From Chitinophaga rupis (GTDB lineage Bacteria > Bacteroidota > Bacteroidia > Chitinophagales > Chitinophagaceae), in contig NZ_FOBB01000002.1 of assembly GCF_900109685.1 (NCBI RefSeq), forward strand, positions 186,001-250,000: DNA of 64,000 nt. The letters run 5' to 3'. The notes below the pieces were generated by a model. The model ran no database searches. It was not told where the DNA came from and was given only the letters and a program-made list of their open reading frames with translations. Position 1 is the stretch's first letter; every line of letters starts with the position of its first letter. This document shows positions 26,531 to 34,570 of this stretch, piece by piece. Both the position numbers and the translations under genes were made by a program.

Positions 26531-27589
26531 CTAGTTTATCATGCCGGATAGCTTTTTTTCATTGAGGATCTGGATGGTGCCGCCCTTGATGTCAATCAGC
26601 TTTTCTTCCCGGAAATCACCCAGGGTGCGGATCAGGGATTCTGTGGCGGTACCGGCAATAGTTGCAAGATTATCGCGGCTGACATCAATTGTAAATGCAG
26701 CCTCTTTGCTCTGATTGTATTTTGTGTGTAAATTCATTAAGGCTTCCGCTACTTTTTTTCGTAGTGAATTATAAGCCAATCCCAGTAGCTGCTGCTCTTT
26801 TACCGTGATGTTTTTAGCAAGCATGCGAATGAACTGGACGGCCACTTCGGGGTTATTATTAAGCAGCTCTTCAAAATCTTCCCGTGGAATAATGGCTATT
26901 TCACATTCATCCATTGCTTCTGCCGTGTCTTTATATACAGATTGTTCCAGCATGGCAATATATCCCATAAAGTCGCCTTCTGAATACAGATCAAGTGCCA
27001 GCTCTTTACCGTCATCATTCCGTTTAAAGGTTCTTACCTTTCCCTTTTGCACATAAAAGAGCTTTAATGGGTGATTCCCTTCCACATAAATTGCCTGCTT
27101 CTTTTTATACTTTTCAATGTTCCTGCCTTCGGATAGCTCCCGCAGTGAGCTGTTACCTGTTGCCTCCTGCATAAGCTGGCGCAGCCCCTGAATAGTAGGG
27201 GGAAATACCTGCTTTTTTATTTGTGCTTTTTTGAGCCGGCTTTCAATAGCAGTTAACAGATCGGTACCGCTGAAAGGTTTAGTAATATAGTCATCGGCTC
27301 CCATTTCCATACCCTTGCGAAAGTCGCTCCTTTCCGTTTTGGCTGTCAGGAATATAAAAGGAATATCCTTTAGCTGATCGTTGCGCTGTAACATATGTAA
27401 TACGCCAAAACCGTCCAGTACGGGCATTGTAATATCGCAGAGTATCAGATCCGGGATATGCTGTATTGCCTGTTCTACACCGTCTTTTCCATTCTCTGCA
27501 GAAAAAACTTTGTAGCCGGCCAGCTCCAGGATCTCCTGGGTGTTTTCCCGTATTTCCGGATTATCTTCTATTATAAGGATCTTTTTCAT
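26531..27589 (-). CDS. Response regulator with receiver plus Crp/Fnr domains; candidate master regulator of the island
   Basis: The ATG at 27589 gives MKKILIIEDNPEIRENT, a standard receiver opening; the longer frame from 27625 adds an unlikely tail. The 352 residues are: a receiver domain ~1-120 with EDN acidic pair, phospho-acceptor Asp in LILCDITMPVLDG and Lys in YITKPFSG; a linker; a cyclic-nucleotide-binding-like domain ~170-280 (YVQKGKVRTFKRNDDG, LYSEGDFMG); and a Crp-type HTH (RDNLATIAGTATESLIRTLGDF). The recognition helix keeps E and R at the FNR E209/R213 and CRP E181/R185 positions, and lacks CRP's R180, which fits a TGA(T/C) half-site. Only two Cys are present, so no FNR Fe-S cluster. 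No kinase gene adjoins it. Its own upstream region (27590-27872) shows no operator pair. Confidence 0.9.
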   Translation of the reverse strand: MKKILIIEDNPEIRENTQEILELAGYKVFSAENGKDGVEQAIQHIPDLILCDITMPVLDGFGVLHMLQRNDQLKDIPFIFLTAKTERSDFRKGMEMGADDYITKPFSGTDLLTAIESRLKKAQIKKQVFPPTIQGLRQLMQEATGNSSLRELSEGRNIEKYKKKQAIYVEGNHPLKLFYVQKGKVRTFKRNDDGKELALDLYSEGDFMGYIAMLEQSVYKDTAEAMDECEIAIIPREDFEELLNNNPEVAVQFIRMLAKNITVKEQQLLGLAYNSLRKKVAEALMNLHTKYNQSKEAAFTIDVSRDNLATIAGTATESLIRTLGDFREEKLIDIKGGTIQILNEKKLSGMIN

Positions 27590-27872
27590 ACGGTTATTCA
27601 ATGTTATCAGGTTGAAATAAAGCAAAAATTAATAGTAAAGCAGTACTCTTGCCTATGTCACTAAAACATGAGACGACCGTTCATTCATTTTGTGCACTTA
27701 CTTAGTATTAAGCCCCCCGGGCGGGATTATAACAGATTCAGGCCTGCATATCTGTAAGTTATGGCAGGCCTTCCCGGATGCGTTAACAGAATTGACTCTA
27801 AATATGAACTACCGTGTTTTGTTGGATGCATACATTATGTAAGCAAATAATAGCTGCTAAATTGACGTCGTG
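27590..27872. other. Intergenic region upstream of the REC-Crp regulator
   Basis: About 280 bp containing the unmapped promoter of the regulator and the end of the LOG gene. A stem GGCCTGC/GCAGGCC (27741-27747 with 27764-27770) has no T-run, so its role as a terminator is doubtful. No TGAY-N4-RTCA pair was found, which suggests the regulator does not control itself through this site type. Confidence 0.5.
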
Positions 27873-28649
27873 TTATTCTCCCAGTAACAGGAATTTACGG
27901 AACGTTTTTTCCCTTTTAAGCCGGTATTTTAATACGGAAAATTTCTTAATGTGCTGCAGCGCCTCCTCGTTGGAATCGGTAAAAAGTACATATTTTAATG
28001 CCTCCGGTTCTGTCATATTTTCTTCCACCATCTTATGAAATAAAGGCATTACCGGCTCCCAATAGCTTTTATTAAATAAGATCACCGGAAAGTTAAGGAT
28101 TTTATGGGTCTGAATCAACGTTAGGGCCTCAAAAAATTCATCCAGTGTGCCTATGCCGCCCGGCATGATCACGAAACCGTAAGCATACTTGAACATTAAT
28201 ACTTTTCTCACGAAAAAGTACCGGCAGTCAAAATGTTTGCTCATATAATTATTCGGTTGCTGTTCCCTGGGCAGCAGGATATTACAACCTACGGACCGGC
28301 CGCCCGCTTCCTGCGCCCCCCTGTTAGCTGCCTCCATAATACCGGGGCCCCCGCCTGTCATCACGGTAAAGCCAAGCTTTGTTATACCGGCGCTTAACTC
28401 CCTGGCAGCCTCATAATAAGGCGAGCCGGGTTTTACCCGTGCCGATCCAAACACCGCTATGCATGGGCCTGTAAAGTGAAATACCCGGAAGCCCCGTATA
28501 AATTCTACCAGCACTTTAATGGCAAAGAATAATTCGTGCAATCGTGAGCGGGGGCCTTCCAGGAAATATTTTTCTTCATTTGCCGGAAAAGCGTCTGTTG
28601 CCGGTTTCCGCGGCCGTGCGTGCGTGTGTTGCATAGATTGAAATTTCAT
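27873..28649 (-). CDS. LOG-family protein (cytokinin riboside 5'-monophosphate phosphoribohydrolase type)
   Basis: The family (TIGR00730/LOG, once called lysine decarboxylase-like) is identified by GGGPGIMEAANRGAQEAGG and PGGIGTLDEFFEALTLIQT, the nucleotide-binding and catalytic motifs. These enzymes hydrolyse nucleoside 5'-monophosphates to base and ribose phosphate. The first ATG of the frame is at 28649; a TTG at 28655 is not convincing. Since the predicted -7 element (28659-28652) overlaps these codons, the next Met at 28634 (MQHTHARPRK) may be the true start, giving about 253 residues. It is divergent from PEP synthase, sharing one operator pair. Confidence 0.9.
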   Translation of the reverse strand: MKFQSMQHTHARPRKPATDAFPANEEKYFLEGPRSRLHELFFAIKVLVEFIRGFRVFHFTGPCIAVFGSARVKPGSPYYEAARELSAGITKLGFTVMTGGGPGIMEAANRGAQEAGGRSVGCNILLPREQQPNNYMSKHFDCRYFFVRKVLMFKYAYGFVIMPGGIGTLDEFFEALTLIQTHKILNFPVILFNKSYWEPVMPLFHKMVEENMTEPEALKYVLFTDSNEEALQHIKKFSVLKYRLKREKTFRKFLLLGE

Positions 28650-28651
28650 AC

Positions 28652-28747
28652 CCAATTTGAGCAGTTTTTTAAAGCTGCGGCATGACCGGCGTCATATAGC
28701 CTGCTGATAAGTCTCATTGTCCCGGCAGATGGCAGCCCTTAGTATTG
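28652..28747. promoter_or_regulatory. Operator pair shared by divergent LOG and PEP synthase promoters
   Basis: TGACCGGCGTCA (28683-28694, perfect) and TGATAAGTCTCA (28705-28716) start 22 bp apart. Rightward, 27 nt after the start of CTCA, is TAGTATTG (28740-28747) for PEP synthase. Leftward, 27 nt from the start of the first half-site, is CAAATTGG (28659-28652) for the LOG gene. One pair can thus serve two promoters symmetrically. Confidence 0.8.
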
Positions 28748-28780
28748 TATAAACTGATCAATCCTTTAAATGCACTTATT

Positions 28781-31189
28781 ATGGAAGCTATCATAAAAAA
28801 ATTCTCTGAAGTAAGTATGGCGGATGTAGCCACGGTTGGAGGGAAGAATGCCTCATTGGGAGAGATGATCGGAACTCTTTCTGCAAAAGGAATAAAGGTG
28901 CCGGATGGATTTGCCACTACTGCATTTGCCTTCCGGGCTTTCCTTGAACATAACGGGCTGGTTGCCCCGTTGCAGCAGTTGATGCAGCAGCTGGACCGTA
29001 AAACCTATTCCAACCTGCAAACAACAGGCGCCGCTGCCCGTGAGATGCTGCTGAAGGGCAGCATGCCGGAAAATATAAAACATGCCATTGCAAAAGCATA
29101 CCGGGGTCTTTGCGATGGCAGCGCAGATGTACCTGTTGCAGTGCGTAGCAGCGCCACGGCGGAGGATATGCCCCAGGCCAGTTTTGCAGGACAGCATGAA
29201 TCCTATTTAAACGTTACCGGTGAAACGGCGGTAATACAAGCCGTTCAAAAATGCTTTGCGTCCCTGTACACAAACCGGGCTATCAAATACCGGGAAGACA
29301 ATGGGTTTGATCATACAAAAGTACTATTGTCTGCAGGTATCCAGAGAATGGTAAGGTCCGACCTGGCTTGTTCAGGGGTAGGTTTTACCCTGGAGCCGGA
29401 ATCCGGTTTCCGGGATGTGATACTGCTTTCGGGCATATGGGGGCTGGGTGAGAACATAGTACAGGGAGCCGTAATGCCTGATGAATTTTATGTGTTCAAG
29501 CCTTCGCTGAAAGAAGGGAAAAAAGCCATTATCCAGAAAAGGCTGGGGGATAAAGCGCAAACCATGGTATATGCCGGTCATTCGGATAGCGGTACCATCA
29601 ACAAACCCACAGATGCCGAATTGCGGGATACTTTTGTATTGAATGATGCAGAGGTAACGCAGCTGGCCCGCTGGTGCATGCTGATCGAACAGCATTATCA
29701 ACGGCCTATGGACATAGAATGGGCGAAGGACGGCCTTAGTGGGGAGCTTTTTATTTTGCAGGCCCGCCCGGAAACCATACATGCGCAAAAGAAGCCGGGA
29801 GCGGAACCTCTATTCAGCCTGAAACAGAAAGGAAAGCGCCTGGTGTCAGGCGCCGCCATCGGCAACAAAGTGGCTGCAGGTATTGCACGCGTGCTAACTT
29901 CACCTGCGGATGCGGCTCAGTTAAAGGAAGGAGAGATCCTCATTACAGGATCTACCAGCCCGGACTGGGATCCCATTCTGAAAAAAGTATGCGCTATTGT
30001 TACGGATACCGGCGGCAGAACCAGCCATGCTTCCATTGTAGCAAGGGAGCTCGGTATCCCTGCCATAGTGGGCACGCAGGATGCTACCCGTAAAATAAAA
30101 GACGGGGATCTGATCACCGTATCATGCTGTGAAGGTAAAACCGGTTATGTGTATGAAGGAAAACTCGGATTTAGCCAGACAAATGCAGGAGATGCGGCCA
30201 TATCCCTCCCAAAACACACTTCGCCGATGCTCATCATGAGTGATCCGGACCAGGCTTTTGCCCTTTCCTTTTATCCCAGCCGGGGGGTAGGACTATTAAG
30301 AATGGAATTTATCATTACGCATACCATTGGCATACACCCTATGGCGCTGGTAAATTTCAACAACCTGCAGGATAAAGAGACGAAAAGCCGCATTGCATAC
30401 CTTACCCGGCATTACGAGGATAAAAAAACATTTTTTATAGATAAGCTTTCCCAGGGTATTGCCACTATTGCAGCAGCCTTTTATCCCAGGGATGTAATTG
30501 TGCGGATGAGTGATTTTAAAACCAATGAATATGCTGAGCTGCTGGGCGGAAAGGAATTTGAACCTGTAGAAGAAAACCCTATGTTAGGCTTCCGCGGCGC
30601 CTCCCGGTATTACCACCCTTTATATAGGGAGGGTTTCGGGCTGGAATGTGCCGCTGTTAAAATGGTGCGGGATGAGATGGGTCTTACCAACGTGAAGGTA
30701 ATGATCCCTTTTTGCCGCACACTCATGGAAGGCCGGCAGGTACTGGATGTAATGGCTTCATTTGGCCTGCAGCAGCATGAAAACGGGCTGGAGGTATATG
30801 TAATGGCGGAGCTGCCGGCCAATGTGCTGGAAGCAGCTGCCTTTGCTGAATATTTTGACGGATTTTCCATTGGCTCAAATGATCTTACGCAGCTGACACT
30901 GGGCGTAGACCGTGATTCTGCGCTGGTAGCGCCGCTGTTTGACGAAGAGGATGCTGCTCCTAAAAAGATGATACAAATGCTGCTGGATACCGTGCGCCAA
31001 ACAGTAGTGCCTATAGGCCTTTGCGGTCAGGCGCCCAGCGACCTGCCGGAGTTTGCCGCATTTCTTGTAGCACACGGAATTAACAGTATTTCCTTTAACC
31101 CGGATGCATTGTTCCAGGGTATTGCCAATATTGTAAAGGCAGAGCAGCAGCAATATATCGACAGCGCACCGCTGCCGGTGATCATATAA
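28781..31189 (+). CDS. ppsA: Phosphoenolpyruvate synthase
   Basis: Start 28781 gives MEAIIKKFSEVSMADVATVGGKNASLGEMI split as the usual PEP synthase N-terminus; the upstream in-frame ATG at 28745 overlaps the -7 element. The 802 residues comprise the ATP-grasp domain (VAVRSSATAEDMPQASFAGQ), the phosphohistidine domain (TDTGGRTSHASIVARELGIP, His ~430), and the C-terminal PEP/pyruvate TIM barrel with RMSDFKTNEYAELLGG and GLCGQAPSD. It converts pyruvate, ATP and water to PEP, AMP and phosphate. Under low energy it may feed gluconeogenesis and glycogen, consistent with the glycogen and PfkB genes nearby. It is followed after 9 bp by a P-type ATPase in the same operon. Confidence 0.95.
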   Translation: MEAIIKKFSEVSMADVATVGGKNASLGEMIGTLSAKGIKVPDGFATTAFAFRAFLEHNGLVAPLQQLMQQLDRKTYSNLQTTGAAAREMLLKGSMPENIKHAIAKAYRGLCDGSADVPVAVRSSATAEDMPQASFAGQHESYLNVTGETAVIQAVQKCFASLYTNRAIKYREDNGFDHTKVLLSAGIQRMVRSDLACSGVGFTLEPESGFRDVILLSGIWGLGENIVQGAVMPDEFYVFKPSLKEGKKAIIQKRLGDKAQTMVYAGHSDSGTINKPTDAELRDTFVLNDAEVTQLARWCMLIEQHYQRPMDIEWAKDGLSGELFILQARPETIHAQKKPGAEPLFSLKQKGKRLVSGAAIGNKVAAGIARVLTSPADAAQLKEGEILITGSTSPDWDPILKKVCAIVTDTGGRTSHASIVARELGIPAIVGTQDATRKIKDGDLITVSCCEGKTGYVYEGKLGFSQTNAGDAAISLPKHTSPMLIMSDPDQAFALSFYPSRGVGLLRMEFIITHTIGIHPMALVNFNNLQDKETKSRIAYLTRHYEDKKTFFIDKLSQGIATIAAAFYPRDVIVRMSDFKTNEYAELLGGKEFEPVEENPMLGFRGASRYYHPLYREGFGLECAAVKMVRDEMGLTNVKVMIPFCRTLMEGRQVLDVMASFGLQQHENGLEVYVMAELPANVLEAAAFAEYFDGFSIGSNDLTQLTLGVDRDSALVAPLFDEEDAAPKKMIQMLLDTVRQTVVPIGLCGQAPSDLPEFAAFLVAHGINSISFNPDALFQGIANIVKAEQQQYIDSAPLPVII

Positions 31190-31198
31190 CTACAGCAT

Positions 31199-33706
31199 AT
31201 GGAAAGTGTAACAACCGGGCCGGATAATGGACTTGCAGCAACGGATATTCCCCGGTTACAGCAGCAGTATGGCAAAAACATCTTCCGGCCGGCACATAAC
31301 CGTACCATAGTTAATGTGCTTGCGGATATATTTAAAGAGCCTATGATGCTGCTGCTGATAGCATGTGCGCTGCTTTACTTTCTGCTGGGGAATGTTACTG
31401 AAGGCTGGATGATGCTGATTGCCATGCTGCTGGTAGCTGCCGTTTCCCTGTACCAGGATGTTAAAAGTGCGCGGGCGCTGGATGCGTTAAGCCAGTACAC
31501 CGCACCCCTTGCCACTGTTATAAGAGATGGTGGGGAAATAACCATCCCCGCTGAAGAGCTGGTGCCCGGTGATACTTTGTTACTGAGCGAAGGCGCGATG
31601 GTGCCCGCGGATGGCACTATCCTCTCCGCCCATGATCTTACGGTAAATGAATCCATCACGACCGGCGAATCATTGCCGGTATTGAAGGATGCCCATACAG
31701 GTACTAACCAGTTGTACCAGGGTACCACCATCAACTCCGGTAAGTGTACCGCAATAATAACTGCCACCGGCAATCATACCCGTTTAGGCAGGTTGGGCAT
31801 TCAAATAGTGAGCGCCCCTTTGCAGCGCACCCGGTTGCAGGCACAGGTACAAAAAGCCGTGCAGCGGCTGGCCTTATTCGGAGCTGCAGCATTTGTTATG
31901 ATATTTGTGGTGAGCTTTATTAAAAGCCATGATCTTGCCGGGAGCCTGCTAACCGGGCTTACGCTTGCCATGGCAGCAATACCGGAAGAGATCCCCGTTG
32001 CATTTAGCTCTTTTATGGCGCTGGGAGCTTATTACCTTTCACGCCAGGGCATTATTTCACGGCAGCCGCAGATCATAGAGCACCTGGGCGCCGTAAGCGT
32101 TCTTTGCCTGGATAAAACAGGTACTATTACAGAAAACAGGATGAAGGTGGTAATGGTTTATGACCAGCACACCGGCATGCTTACAGACCTGGAACAGCAA
32201 CCCTTACCGGAAGGCAGCCAACTGCTTTACTATGCTGCCCTTGCCAGTGAACGGCATCCTTTTGATCATATGGAGCAGGCCATACTGGCAGCTTTTCAGC
32301 AGCAGAGAAATGTAGCTCCACCGTTGCCGGAAATGGTACATGAATACCCGTTGGAGGGCCAGCCGCCTATGATGACGCATGTTTACCCACATGCAGACGG
32401 AATGCTGGCCGTGGCTAAAGGAGCGCCGGAACATGTGCTGCAGGTATGCAGGCTTGATAATGCAGCAACAGCCGTTTTGCAGCAGCATCTTACGGCGATG
32501 TCTGCACGGGGATACCGTATACTGGGTGTGGCTACCGCCATATGCCCGGATGGCGCCCTGCCGGATAACCAGGATGATTTTAACTGGCAGTTTGAAGGGC
32601 TGGTGAGTTTGTACGATCCGCCCAGGCAGCAGGCTGCTGCCTTAATTGGCTGGTTATACGCGGCTGGTATCCGGGTGAAAATGATCACCGGCGACTACCC
32701 GGCCACAGCCCTGCATATTGCCGCAAAAATAGGTATGCAAATTAACGGGCATGCTGTAACAGGAGAGGAGGTGATGGCATTGAATGGTGCTGCGTTGCAA
32801 GATATGGTGAAGCAGACCGTGATATTTGCGCGTATGTTTCCGGAGGCCAAGCTGAAAGTGATCAGCGCGCTCAAAGATAGCGGGGAGGTGGTGGCCATGA
32901 CAGGGGATGGAGTGAATGATGGCCCGGCATTAAAAGCGGCACACATAGGCATTGCTATGGGTAAAAAAGGCGCCGAGCTGGCAAGGCAGGCGGCCGATCT
33001 TGTGATAACGGATGATGACCTGGATAAAATACCGGAAGCCATACGTCAGGGAAGAAAGATATACAGCAACCTCAAAAAAGCTGTGCGGTATATTACCGGG
33101 ATTCACATTCCCATTATTTTTACTGCTATAGTTCCGTTATTGATGGGCTGGAAATACCCATTTATTTTTACACCTATCCATATCATTTTCCTGGAGCTGA
33201 TCATGGGGCCTACCAGTTCCATATTCTTTGAGCGGGAACCGGTGGAAGCCAGGGACAATGGAACTGCGGGTGTTTTAAACAGGCGTGGCTTATTCAGCCG
33301 CGAAGAGCTGGTGGTTACCCTGGTCCAGGGTGGTGCCATTACCGTATGTGTGCTGTTGTTGTATTATTATTTCATGCAGCGGGCAAGTGTTGAAACTACA
33401 CGTACTATTGTATTTACATTGCTACTTATTGCCAATACTTTCCTCACATTTGTCAACCGCTCTTTTACAGAAAACATTACACGTACCATTCGGTATAAGA
33501 ATAACCTGGCAGCAGCGGTGTTCCTAAGCTCGCTGGTGTTCCTTGCAGTTATTCATTTTATACCGGCGGTACGTGAGCTTTTTGGTTTGGTTCCCATCAG
33601 CCTTCAGGCATTTGGCCTTTGCCTGCTTGCCGCTTTTGTGGCAGTTGCCTGGTTTGAGATCTATAAGGTATTAAAAATGCGGGGCGGTAAAAAGACTGTA
33701 ATATAA
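31199..33706 (+). CDS. Cation-translocating P-type ATPase, PEEIP subtype
   Basis: 835 residues with a complete P2-type pump: TTGES actuator, membrane-4 AAIPEEIPVAFSS, phosphorylation site CLDKTGTITENRM, MITGDYPATA, and MTGDGVNDGPALKAAHIGIAMG. Transmembrane 6 reads IIFLELIMGPTSSIFFE, lacking the N..D pair of Ca pumps. The PEEIP motif and short N-domain differ both from the Mg pump at 23894 and the Ca-like pump at 58994, so the ion is uncertain (H+, K+/Na+ or another divalent cation). It lies 9 bp after PEP synthase in one operon and is convergent with the BON gene (12 bp). Confidence 0.9.
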   Translation: MESVTTGPDNGLAATDIPRLQQQYGKNIFRPAHNRTIVNVLADIFKEPMMLLLIACALLYFLLGNVTEGWMMLIAMLLVAAVSLYQDVKSARALDALSQYTAPLATVIRDGGEITIPAEELVPGDTLLLSEGAMVPADGTILSAHDLTVNESITTGESLPVLKDAHTGTNQLYQGTTINSGKCTAIITATGNHTRLGRLGIQIVSAPLQRTRLQAQVQKAVQRLALFGAAAFVMIFVVSFIKSHDLAGSLLTGLTLAMAAIPEEIPVAFSSFMALGAYYLSRQGIISRQPQIIEHLGAVSVLCLDKTGTITENRMKVVMVYDQHTGMLTDLEQQPLPEGSQLLYYAALASERHPFDHMEQAILAAFQQQRNVAPPLPEMVHEYPLEGQPPMMTHVYPHADGMLAVAKGAPEHVLQVCRLDNAATAVLQQHLTAMSARGYRILGVATAICPDGALPDNQDDFNWQFEGLVSLYDPPRQQAAALIGWLYAAGIRVKMITGDYPATALHIAAKIGMQINGHAVTGEEVMALNGAALQDMVKQTVIFARMFPEAKLKVISALKDSGEVVAMTGDGVNDGPALKAAHIGIAMGKKGAELARQAADLVITDDDLDKIPEAIRQGRKIYSNLKKAVRYITGIHIPIIFTAIVPLLMGWKYPFIFTPIHIIFLELIMGPTSSIFFEREPVEARDNGTAGVLNRRGLFSREELVVTLVQGGAITVCVLLLYYYFMQRASVETTRTIVFTLLLIANTFLTFVNRSFTENITRTIRYKNNLAAAVFLSSLVFLAVIHFIPAVRELFGLVPISLQAFGLCLLAAFVAVAWFEIYKVLKMRGGKKTVI

Positions 33707-33718
33707 ACAGCCATCTTA

Positions 33719-34372
33719 TCACGAAGCAATGGTTAATTGATCAGTTACTTCAGTTACGCCCGGGGTAGCCCATACTGCACGCTCAACTTCCTTCCGCTGG
33801 CCCCATGACCGTACCTTACCTGTAAGCAATATCTTACCGCCGCTCAGCTGAATGTCAATTGATTCTGCATCAATATCAGCGCTTCTTTCCAGGGCTCTTT
33901 TAATTACATCTTTTACCAGGATGGCGTTGAGCGATGGTTTTACTTTTATGAAATTGCTCACGCCTCTTACGCCTACCAGGTGCTCAACCGCGCTGGTAAC
34001 AGATTCCTTCTGAAACTGCCACTCTACTTCTCCCGTAATGGTAATCCAGGCATCTTCTACTTTCAGCTTAACACGATCTTCCGGCACAAAGCTGCTCCAT
34101 TTAAGCGCGTTCAGGGCGGCCTCCATAATCTCCTTATCCGGTCTTTTGGATTCATTGGTCATCCTGATACTAAGGTCCATTACTACGGTCTTAACTTCTT
34201 TCACACGCTTAGCTGCCTGTTCTGCCGCTACTTTTTCAGCATAATTTTTCACGGCTCCTACCAGTGTTACCACTCCTTGCTTAACGATCACTCCAATTTC
34301 AGCCGCATGCAGGATAGGATCCCATAATATTTCGTCCATCACGTCGTGCTGCAGTTCAATATCTGATTTCAT
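33719..34372 (-). CDS. Three-BON-domain protein (OsmY-like, no signal peptide)
   Basis: 217 residues made of three BON repeats: ~1-70 (AAEIGVIVKQGVVTLVGAV), ~78-145 (VKLKVEDAWITITGEVEWQ) and ~150-217 (IDIQLSGGKILLTGKVRSWGQRKE). BON domains bind phospholipid or other envelope ligands. OsmY homologues are periplasmic, but no signal sequence is present here (MKSDIELQHDVMDEIL), so it may be cytoplasmic. It is transcribed divergently from the HtrA-like protease gene, with a regulon operator pair for each. Similar proteins accompany USPs and Hsp20 in stress clusters of other phyla. Confidence 0.92.
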   Translation of the reverse strand: MKSDIELQHDVMDEILWDPILHAAEIGVIVKQGVVTLVGAVKNYAEKVAAEQAAKRVKEVKTVVMDLSIRMTNESKRPDKEIMEAALNALKWSSFVPEDRVKLKVEDAWITITGEVEWQFQKESVTSAVEHLVGVRGVSNFIKVKPSLNAILVKDVIKRALERSADIDAESIDIQLSGGKILLTGKVRSWGQRKEVERAVWATPGVTEVTDQLTIAS

Positions 34373-34412
34373 ATAACAGGATTTTAATTTTTGAAATAGT
34401 TGTTAGTGTAAT

Positions 34413-34477
34413 CAAAGTAACCTGTTATCTGCTTATGCTGCAATGATCCTTATTAGGCAGGTGGCTGATCTGCATCA
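34413..34477 (-). promoter_or_regulatory. Paired operators and -7 element of the BON gene
   Basis: TGATCCTTATTA (34444-34455) and TGATCTGCATCA (34466-34477) start 22 bp apart. On the minus strand TTACTTTG (34420-34413) lies 27 nt from the start of the proximal half-site. Confidence 0.8.
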
Positions 34478-34491
34478 CCTGTGGCCGTTTT

Positions 34492-34556
34492 TGACAGGGG
34501 TCATAACGGTGGCTGATGCAGATCATTGGGAGCGGCTTCGCAAAAGGATAGCTTTA
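34492..34556 (+). promoter_or_regulatory. Paired operators and -7 element of the first HtrA-like gene
   Basis: TGACAGGGGTCA (34492-34503) and TGATGCAGATCA (34514-34525), both perfect, start 22 bp apart. ATCA begins 27 nt before TAGCTTTA (34549-34556), 14 bp upstream of the ATG at 34571. Confidence 0.85.
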
Positions 34557-34570
34557 GAAAAAATCAGGTT

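Noticed and set aside
27741..27770. GGCCTGC/GCAGGCC stem downstream of the LOG gene as a terminator
   Set aside because: No T-run and an internal bulge; left as an unassigned stem.
28649..28655. TTG start at 28655 for the LOG gene
   Set aside because: An ATG follows two codons later and the -7 element overlaps this position; a start at 28649 or 28634 is more likely.
31027..31308. Short antisense frame across the ppsA/ATPase junction
   Set aside because: No similarity to anything recognisable, and both flanking genes are complete and co-transcribed.
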